Shown piece after piece: positions 31,021-36,496 of a stretch of DNA of 36,496 bases (position 1 is its first letter; each line of letters opens with the position of its first letter). A program made the position numbers and the translations under genes. The stretch spans positions 1 to 36,496 of the forward strand of contig CAKUQM010000017.1 in assembly GCA_934675465.1 (NCBI GenBank), read 5' to 3'. The notes beneath the pieces were generated by a model that saw nothing but the letters and a program-made list of their open reading frames with translations, searched no databases and was not told the origin of the DNA. Origin of the DNA: an uncultured Erysipelotrichaceae bacterium. Lineage in GTDB: Bacteria; Bacillota_I; Bacilli_A; Erysipelotrichales; Erysipelotrichaceae.

Positions 31021-31698
31021 CTAATTCAAATTATTCAATTTACCATCCTTTAGTAATAAACACTTATCTGACATTCTCGCAACCTCATCAGAGTGCGTAA
31101 CCACGATAATTGTCTTACCAAAATTATGAGCTAAGTCCTTAAACACATCAATAATTTCTTTTTCAGTAGCTGTATCCAAGTTACCAGTAGGTTCATCCGC
31201 AAAAATCAAGTTAACATTACTTGCCAAAGATCTCGCAATAGCCACACGCTGTTGCTCACCACCTGACAATTGACCAACCATTCTATCAGCCTTAGTTCTC
31301 ACAATACCAAACTTTTCTAATAGATTATAGGCTACTTCCTTTTTATCCTTTGGAACCTTATTATCAGTCTCTTCCATAGCCACCATTACATTTTCAGCAG
31401 CTGTCAAATAACTGATTAAGTTATATTGTTGGAAGACGATCGCAATCGCATTTCTTCTATACTTAGCCAAACCCATTTTCTCAACATCTTCACCATTAAA
31501 ATAAATCTTGCCACTCTTTGGTTCATCAAGTCCTGCAATAAGAGATAGAAGTGTTGTCTTACCAGAACCAGAAGGACCTAAGATAGTATAGAAATTACCT
31601 GACTCGAAAGTATAGCTTAAGTCTTTAAGAATTTGTCTTTCGTAGCCACCATCAATATATGAATAATTAATATCTTCTAATTTTAAAATTTCTGACAT
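31021..31698 (-). CDS. MacB/LolD-type ABC ATPase
   Basis: A 225-residue ATPase of the group that works with FtsX-like permeases. Walker A is GPSGSGKTT, Q-loop VFQQYNLISYLTAAENV, signature LSGGEQQRVAIARSLA, Walker B LIFADEPTGNLD and the switch His in VVTHSDEVARM. Such pairs usually act as mechanotransmitters or peptide/lipid exporters rather than importers. It follows the FtsX-like permease by 10 nt. Confidence 0.93.
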   Translation of the reverse strand: MSEILKLEDINYSYIDGGYERQILKDLSYTFESGNFYTILGPSGSGKTTLLSLIAGLDEPKSGKIYFNGEDVEKMGLAKYRRNAIAIVFQQYNLISYLTAAENVMVAMEETDNKVPKDKKEVAYNLLEKFGIVRTKADRMVGQLSGGEQQRVAIARSLASNVNLIFADEPTGNLDTATEKEIIDVFKDLAHNFGKTIIVVTHSDEVARMSDKCLLLKDGKLNNLN

Positions 31699-31708
31699 AT
31701 TGGCCTCC

Positions 31709-33325
31709 TTAGTTTTGGTTCATTAAAATCTTCTTAGGATTAAAACGCATAATCATCATTGAAGGAATCAAGATAGAAACTAGTACAATCGCTAGACCCA
31801 CTACATAGATTTCCGCAATAATAACTGGTGAAATAGAAACATTATAGTTACTTACTAAATCTTCTAAAGTAACATCACTATTGTAGTTATCATTCCAAAT
31901 AGAATCATAATTGTAGAAATTATCATCGTCATTTTCTTCATTAACACCACTAGAAGTAATTTGATATTCAAGTACTGTTTGACCAACCTTATTAGCGATT
32001 AAACTACCAGTACCAATTGAAAGCGTGAAACCAAGTAAGGCAACTAAAGCTAATTCTACAAAGAATTGAGCAACTACTTTAAATTTACTTGCACCAATTG
32101 ACAATAAAACACCAATTTCATATTCTCTAGTCTTTAATGTTAAAGCTGTAATTAATGTGATAATAACTACCGCATTAATAACTACTAACCATACAATGAA
32201 CGAAGCATAAATACTTAATGTATCTAGTGGTTTAGATAACTTATTGAATTCTTCATTATCAACACTAATCTTCTTATAATCACCTAAAGTATCCTTATAA
32301 TCTTCTACAAACTTATCTACTTCAAGTGGATCATTTAATAATAAGGTAACAGTACCTAATTGAACCTTAGATGTATCATCTGCCTGTGGTCTATTAGAAG
32401 GATCCTTATAGTATTCATCATCTGGATTTTGTGATGCATAATAATCAAATGACTTTTGATTAAGAGGCAAAGTAATATTACTCAAAGTAGTACCTGGCAT
32501 TAGAATCATATTATCTGGATTCTCATATGGTGAAGTCCACTTATAATTTGGACTATCAGGAGTGATAGGCTTATTATGTTCATAGATACCAATAATCTTC
32601 AATTCAACCAAATAATCGCTCTCAGTTAAATCGATTCCTTGGGAAGAATACATCTTAACATCAGTTTTACTAATCGCATAATAAGTAAAAGTATCACCTA
32701 CTTTTAAACCATTTTGTTCAGCTAAAGCCTTAGAAATTAAACATACTTTATTAGACTTATCAATATCTTCTTGAGTATAGAAACTGCCTTCAACCACCTT
32801 ATAGTCGCCATCTTCGAATTCAATCATGTTAGGGAAATAATTAGCCTTGATGAAATATGATGGTTCTTGATACTCCTCACAGTGTTCAGTACCATCAGCA
32901 TCATAATAACAAGACTGACCACCGCCCATATTACTCTCGGCATCATTATTTAAATGTACATAATCAAGAACACCATCACCATAAGCTTGGCCATTATTCA
33001 TCGCATTAGCAGTCTTTACTCTACTATCTTTTAAGATATCTTTTACTTCGCCTAATGTAACACTTGGATAGTTCTTATAAGCCTTATTAATCTCGTCTTC
33101 ATCTTCCAAAGACTCTACATAGTTATAGTAAGCTTGATAATCAACTTGCATTGTCGCAACCGCTCTCATCTTTTGACGAGTTAAAATCTTAGCTTGTCCA
33201 GCCGCATTAGATACACCTAAACCAACAATTACAAGAGTACCTACAAGTAAGAATGTAAGTACTAATAATATTGATTTAGAAGCCTTTCTTGTAACATTTT
33301 TAATTGCTCTATTAAAGAAATTCAT
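31709..33325 (-). CDS. FtsX-like ABC permease
   Basis: A 538-residue protein with the MacB layout. One N-terminal membrane helix (about 19-40, SILLVLTFLLVGTLVIVGLGV), an extracytoplasmic domain of about 330 residues, three C-terminal helices with the FtsX coupling motif (KTREYEIGVLLSIGASKFKVVAQFFVEL), and the cytoplasmic end MRFNPKKILMNQN. The outer domain contains GGGQSCYYDADGTEHCEEY, two Cys ten residues apart that could form a disulfide. Another outer segment of about 50 acidic residues lies between the second- and third-last helices. It pairs with the ATPase downstream and the PASTA protein upstream. Confidence 0.88.
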   Translation of the reverse strand: MNFFNRAIKNVTRKASKSILLVLTFLLVGTLVIVGLGVSNAAGQAKILTRQKMRAVATMQVDYQAYYNYVESLEDEDEINKAYKNYPSVTLGEVKDILKDSRVKTANAMNNGQAYGDGVLDYVHLNNDAESNMGGGQSCYYDADGTEHCEEYQEPSYFIKANYFPNMIEFEDGDYKVVEGSFYTQEDIDKSNKVCLISKALAEQNGLKVGDTFTYYAISKTDVKMYSSQGIDLTESDYLVELKIIGIYEHNKPITPDSPNYKWTSPYENPDNMILMPGTTLSNITLPLNQKSFDYYASQNPDDEYYKDPSNRPQADDTSKVQLGTVTLLLNDPLEVDKFVEDYKDTLGDYKKISVDNEEFNKLSKPLDTLSIYASFIVWLVVINAVVIITLITALTLKTREYEIGVLLSIGASKFKVVAQFFVELALVALLGFTLSIGTGSLIANKVGQTVLEYQITSSGVNEENDDDNFYNYDSIWNDNYNSDVTLEDLVSNYNVSISPVIIAEIYVVGLAIVLVSILIPSMMIMRFNPKKILMNQN

Positions 33326-33339
33326 ATAACCTTCCTTTC

Positions 33340-34917
33340 TTATTCACCTGTAGTTCCACTTGAACTAGAACTTGTTTTTGATGATTTTAATTTCCAATAA
33401 GTTGTAGTTGTATCTGGCAATTTTTCTATTGTATATGAACCATCATCATATAAATCTGTACCTGAATCGCTTAAATTATATCCAGCAATTTTAGCCGGTT
33501 TATTATAATCTTCAGTTGAAATATCATCAGCTAAAACAAATGTTATATCCTTAAATGTAGCGATAAGGTCTGAAACTGTTGCAGCTTCTTTTATATTACT
33601 TGTTTCTTCAAACATATTCTTTAGATTGTAGAACTTGCCTTTAGATACGACAACACTAAATCTTACATCCAACGGTAAACGATCATTGATGTCATACTTA
33701 CCACCATTTGAATAAGAAGAAATCTCATAAGATACGATTTGACCCTTTTCATAAGTTTCTGAATAAACTGATGAAGAATCAGACCAGTTACCAGCATAGG
33801 CATCAATACCTTTTGAACGTTTTTCGTTACACCAATCTTCTAATCTATTAAGTGGCAATCCAACACCTAGCTTTTCCTTTAAGCCTTCATCAGCCGCATA
33901 GAAGTATTTGCCTTTGTTTATTGTAATTTGCACATCATCTGTTTCTGAAATCATTTGACCTGGTTTTATGTTTGCTGATAAAACTTTTCCATCACTATTT
34001 GAATACTTTTCATTAGGTACACAATTAACATTATTTTTCTTAATCCAAGATTCTATTTCCTCTTTGTTCATAGATAAGATATCAGGAACCTTAATACCCT
34101 TACCCTTAGAAACAGTAATTGTTAAAGTCTCATTTTGTTTCATAGTCTTATTAGCTGCTACAGATTGAGAGACAACTTTACTAGATTCAACCTTATCGTT
34201 ATATACTTCAACCTTCTCTAAGTTAATCTTATTAGTCTTAGCCCAAGATTCCACTTCTGCATAATGCTTATCCTTAAAATCAGTAACTGTAACAGTACCT
34301 GCAGGTTGAGGCCCCTTAGATACTGAAATGTTCATAGTTGATGATCTTGTAAAGTCAGCCTCATCAACACCCTTAACTTCATAACTGATTACCTTATCTT
34401 TTTCTACTGTTTCATTATAAGTAGTAGTAATCTTAGCCTTAGTTAATTTATTTTCTTTAATCCAAGATTCAATCTCTGACTTTGTCATATTCTTAATATC
34501 AGGAACACTTACCTTTTCATCAGGATCAGCGCCCTTAGAAATAGTAAATGTAATCTTGACATCATTTTTTACCTTCTTACCAGCTTCAATAGATTGATCA
34601 AGGATTACATCCTCATCGTTATCAAAGTTGTATTCGTCCTTAAAGACAATACCACTTGTTGTAATACCTTGTTGTTTTACCCAAGCTGCCACATCATTTT
34701 TGGTTTGACCAACAAAGTTTGGCATTTCAATCTTTGGCGCAAAAAACAAGAAATAAGATAGAACACCCAATACTACAACAACCACTCCAGTGATAATAAA
34801 TACCTTTGGATCAATTTGTTTCTTAGGCTTTTCAACCTTAACTCTAACTTCTTCCTTATAGCTATCAGGCTTTTTGCCATCGGAAGAAAATTGACTTAGA
34901 AAATCTTTTTCAGACAT
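33340..34917 (-). CDS. membrane-anchored PASTA-repeat protein without a kinase domain
   Basis: A 525-residue protein. A charged cytoplasmic tail (1-37) is followed by one membrane helix (about 39-60) and then four PASTA-like repeats (about 62-128, 134-203, 208-271, 275-340), each with the V-P-(D/N)-(F/I)-x-x-(M/K)-x-x-x-(E/D)-(V/I)-x-x-W start and a (T/V)-I-x-(V/I)-S-K-G end. Further degenerate repeat material and a Ser/Thr-rich tail (SSKTSSSSSGTTGE) follow. PASTA domains bind peptidoglycan or muropeptides and normally sit on PrkC-type kinases or penicillin-binding proteins; neither catalytic domain is here. It is the first gene of an operon with an FtsX-like ABC transporter, suggesting a wall-sensing partner of that transporter. 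Confidence 0.88.
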   Translation of the reverse strand: MSEKDFLSQFSSDGKKPDSYKEEVRVKVEKPKKQIDPKVFIITGVVVVVLGVLSYFLFFAPKIEMPNFVGQTKNDVAAWVKQQGITTSGIVFKDEYNFDNDEDVILDQSIEAGKKVKNDVKITFTISKGADPDEKVSVPDIKNMTKSEIESWIKENKLTKAKITTTYNETVEKDKVISYEVKGVDEADFTRSSTMNISVSKGPQPAGTVTVTDFKDKHYAEVESWAKTNKINLEKVEVYNDKVESSKVVSQSVAANKTMKQNETLTITVSKGKGIKVPDILSMNKEEIESWIKKNNVNCVPNEKYSNSDGKVLSANIKPGQMISETDDVQITINKGKYFYAADEGLKEKLGVGLPLNRLEDWCNEKRSKGIDAYAGNWSDSSSVYSETYEKGQIVSYEISSYSNGGKYDINDRLPLDVRFSVVVSKGKFYNLKNMFEETSNIKEAATVSDLIATFKDITFVLADDISTEDYNKPAKIAGYNLSDSGTDLYDDGSYTIEKLPDTTTTYWKLKSSKTSSSSSGTTGE

Positions 34918-34955
34918 TTATATAATCCTCATCTTTCCTTAACCTTAATAAGACA

Positions 34956-34985
34956 TTAAAAAATACAGACTGTCTTATCTGTATT
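34956..34985 (-). terminator. terminator after the CDP-alcohol phosphatidyltransferase gene
   Basis: On the minus strand, AATACAGA-8-TCTGTATT followed by TTTT. AAGACA in the loop can instead pair with TGTCTT just downstream, so two shapes compete. Confidence 0.7.
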
Positions 34986-35017
34986 AATTGTACTACACAT
35001 CTGTATTATTTGTACTA
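34977..35017 (-). repeat. tandem 19-nt direct repeat
   Basis: TAGTACAAATAATACAGAT (minus; 34999-35017, including the TAG stop of the upstream gene) is repeated with one change at 34977-34995, a period of 22 nt. Each copy ends in AATACAGA, which can pair with the same terminator arm. Confidence 0.7.
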
Positions 35018-35539
35018 GCAATTTAAATCTTTTTGAAAAATTACTTTAACAAATTCTTCAACAGCCGCAACCATCGAAACACCTAACAAAATCCAGGCAT
35101 AAGGTTCTAAGCAATTAAAACTTATAACCAAAGGTAAAAAGTAAATCAAGACATTAGTAGTCTTATTTAGATAAGTATGATTAGAAACTAACTGTTTATG
35201 CTTAAAAGCGCCAAAAGAATAGATGATTATTCTAATTATTACAACCACCAACACAAAGTACCAAATATAGTTTGGTAAAAGTTCTAGAAGCCTTGGCATA
35301 ATTTTAATAGCTAGGGCTGAGTAAAAGGTTAAATCACAAACACTATCTAATTTAGAACCAAATTCGCTAATCGAATTTAACTTACGAGCTAAGAAGCCAT
35401 CGATACAGTCAGTAAAACCAGCGATGAAGTAAATTATAAAGAATGATAAAGAAAAAGGCTTTAGAAACAAAATGATTAATGCTCCTAAAAGCCTTAATGA
35501 TGTCACAATATTGGGAATAGTAATATATTCTTTCTTCAT
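35015..35539 (-). CDS. CDP-alcohol phosphatidyltransferase family protein
   Basis: An integral membrane enzyme (174 residues from the chosen start) that transfers a phosphatidyl group from a CDP-activated donor to an alcohol in phospholipid synthesis. The catalytic motif DxxDGxxARxxxxxxxxGxxxDxxxD is complete (D-C-I-D-G-F-L-A-R ... G-S-K-L-D-S-V-C-D, about 47-72). About five membrane helices follow. Acceptor specificity (glycerol phosphate, inositol phosphate or another) cannot be read. The frame is open to 35593, overlapping the EamA gene, but MKKEYITIPNIVTSLRLLGA is the family start (ATG 35537-35539). TATAAT ends 6 nt before it and no Shine-Dalgarno is present. Confidence 0.87.
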   Translation of the reverse strand: MKKEYITIPNIVTSLRLLGALIILFLKPFSLSFFIIYFIAGFTDCIDGFLARKLNSISEFGSKLDSVCDLTFYSALAIKIMPRLLELLPNYIWYFVLVVVIIRIIIYSFGAFKHKQLVSNHTYLNKTTNVLIYFLPLVISFNCLEPYAWILLGVSMVAAVEEFVKVIFQKDLNC

Positions 35540-35545
35540 GACTTG

Positions 35546-35551
35546 ATTATA
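35546..35551 (-). promoter_or_regulatory. -10 box of the CDP-alcohol phosphatidyltransferase gene
   Basis: A perfect TATAAT on the minus strand, 6 nt before the ATG, overlapping the stop codon of the upstream EamA gene. The -35 region is weak. Confidence 0.45.
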
Positions 35552-36401
35552 CACTTTTATCAGACACAATTTGACAAACACAAGCTGAACCAATAATTAA
35601 GATTGCCCCAATTACACTATAGATATTCATAGGCTCACTAAGTAGCAACGCACCAGTCAACACTGACATAACTGGCTCTACATAACCAATAGTGGCAATA
35701 TAGACAGGAGATAGGGTCTTAATCGCATCAAAATAAAGAATATAGGCAAAACCTGTATGCAAAGTACCAAGCATACCTAAGACTAAAATAGTCTTTAAAT
35801 CAAATGATGTAGGAATTGACTTATTAATTAACGCAAAAGGCAATACTGTTAAAAAGCTAAATGCCAACTGCATAAAAGTCTTATCATAAGGATCAATATC
35901 CTCTAGTTTCTTATTAAAAAACACTAAAGCCACAAAACCAATTGAAGCTAATAAACCATAGATTAATCCTGTAATATCAACATTACTCTCAGTAAAAATA
36001 CCCGATAAACATAAGACACCAACAAAGGAACATACAATACATAGGGATTGTTTAAAACTTATCTTTTCTTTTAAGAATAAAGCTGAAATCACAATTACAC
36101 TAATCGGTGCTGTATAGTTACCAAGAGATGTAAGTGATACGGCGTACTTATAGCCCATAAAAAGAAACATTTCGTTTAATCCCAAACTGATACCAGAAAG
36201 AATTAAAAATAAAATATTCTTTTTTATTCCTTCTAAATCAATCTTTTGTTTCCTAAAAAACATTATAAGTAACACAAATAAAGAACCAAGGCCACCTCTT
36301 ACAAGAACTGTAAATTCACCACTTACATCTATCAAAGATAGAAAGTAGCCCATGGTTCCATATAAAAATACTGAAATAAAATACTTAAAAGAATCACTCA
36401 T
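35547..36401 (-). CDS. EamA-family (DMT) transporter
   Basis: A 284-residue protein with ten membrane helices as two EamA repeats. The first ends with the typical ALFLKEKISFKQSLCIVCSFVGVLCL and the second with PVMSVLTGALLLSEPMNIYSVIGAILIIGS. These drug/metabolite transporters export amino acids, nucleosides or other small compounds; the substrate is not predictable. The start overlaps the upstream P-II-like gene by 8 nt, so translation may be coupled. Confidence 0.9.
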   Translation of the reverse strand: MSDSFKYFISVFLYGTMGYFLSLIDVSGEFTVLVRGGLGSLFVLLIMFFRKQKIDLEGIKKNILFLILSGISLGLNEMFLFMGYKYAVSLTSLGNYTAPISVIVISALFLKEKISFKQSLCIVCSFVGVLCLSGIFTESNVDITGLIYGLLASIGFVALVFFNKKLEDIDPYDKTFMQLAFSFLTVLPFALINKSIPTSFDLKTILVLGMLGTLHTGFAYILYFDAIKTLSPVYIATIGYVEPVMSVLTGALLLSEPMNIYSVIGAILIIGSACVCQIVSDKSV

Positions 36402-36496
36402 CTAACAAACTAAAACCACATAGATCATCTACTGGTAATGAGAAACAAACAGCACCAGCCTTAGTCTCAATACCACATTCTTCGATAATTGAAGAC
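36394..36496 (-). CDS. P-II-like nitrogen regulator, C-terminal fragment (window edge)
   Basis: A reading frame enters from the window end and stops at TGA 36394-36396, inside the EamA start. The 33 visible residues include IIEECGIETKAGAVCFSLPV followed by DDLCGFSLLDE. The pattern '(E/A)aG(I/L)..(K/P)G.G(I/V).F.LPVd.v.G' is the C-terminal part of P-II/GlnB-like proteins in Bacillota. The N-terminal half and the T-loop lie outside the window, so the assignment is provisional. Confidence 0.6.
   Translation of the reverse strand, partial: SSIIEECGIETKAGAVCFSLPVDDLCGFSLLDE

Noticed and set aside
1..36496. CRISPR array, prophage or insertion-sequence transposase
   Set aside because: No regularly spaced repeats, phage structural genes or transposase frames were seen on either strand; the only mobile element found is the group II intron.

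Overview
The window is AT-rich, densely coded DNA. Its gene families point to a low-GC anaerobe or facultative anaerobe of the Bacillota: an NfnAB ferredoxin:NADP reductase, an FchA cyclohydrolase, an ECF vitamin transporter, a YtrA-type GntR regulator, PASTA repeats and a class C group II intron. A gut member of the Erysipelotrichia or Clostridia is a reasonable guess, but no single gene fixes the genus. There are no rRNA genes, CRISPR arrays or phage blocks. Most genes lie on the minus strand in short operons.

Layout. 1-4.8 kb: the N-terminus of a GntR regulator, a peroxide-defence set (DUF6054-like, bcp, yaaA), a Fic protein with its own DNA-binding domain, a short YitT protein, a divergent MerR regulator and a flavodoxin. 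4.8-8.1 kb: a large TOTE-type primase-helicase-PLD protein, probably a defence gene, and an unlisted 46-codon membrane peptide whose mRNA can fold its start region onto its 3' end. 8.2-13.4 kb: a guanine deaminase operon, then an ankyrin protein coupled to an EF-G-like GTPase behind a leader peptide and attenuator. 13.4-15.7 kb: a DUF5684-like protein, a YgjP-like metallopeptidase, a 2-hydroxyacid dehydrogenase and tRNA-His. 15.7-18.6 kb: a cysteine operon (cysK, cysE, thioredoxin-like lipoprotein, membrane protein) behind a leader peptide with four consecutive Cys codons and a complete set of alternative RNA hairpins. 18.6-24.8 kb: an ECF S component with a divergent MocR-type regulator that lacks the PLP lysine, nfnAB, mtnN and azlCD. 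24.8-28.2 kb: folD-fchA, where FolD lacks two cyclohydrolase residues and FchA probably supplies that step, with a group IIC intron directly upstream whose domain VI supplies a consensus -35 box for fchA. 28.2-36.5 kb: a six-gene unit (PASTA protein, FtsX-like permease, MacB-like ATPase, YtrA-type GntR, second ATPase, second permease), then a CDP-alcohol phosphatidyltransferase, an EamA transporter and the C-terminus of a P-II-like protein.

Two themes recur. First, ribosome-dependent transcription attenuation: one probable cysteine sensor and one that may sense translation stress. Second, leaderless starts: at least six reading frames have a -10-like box ending 6-7 nt before the ATG and no Shine-Dalgarno. 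All of this is read from sequence and knowledge of families; no search or folding program was run.
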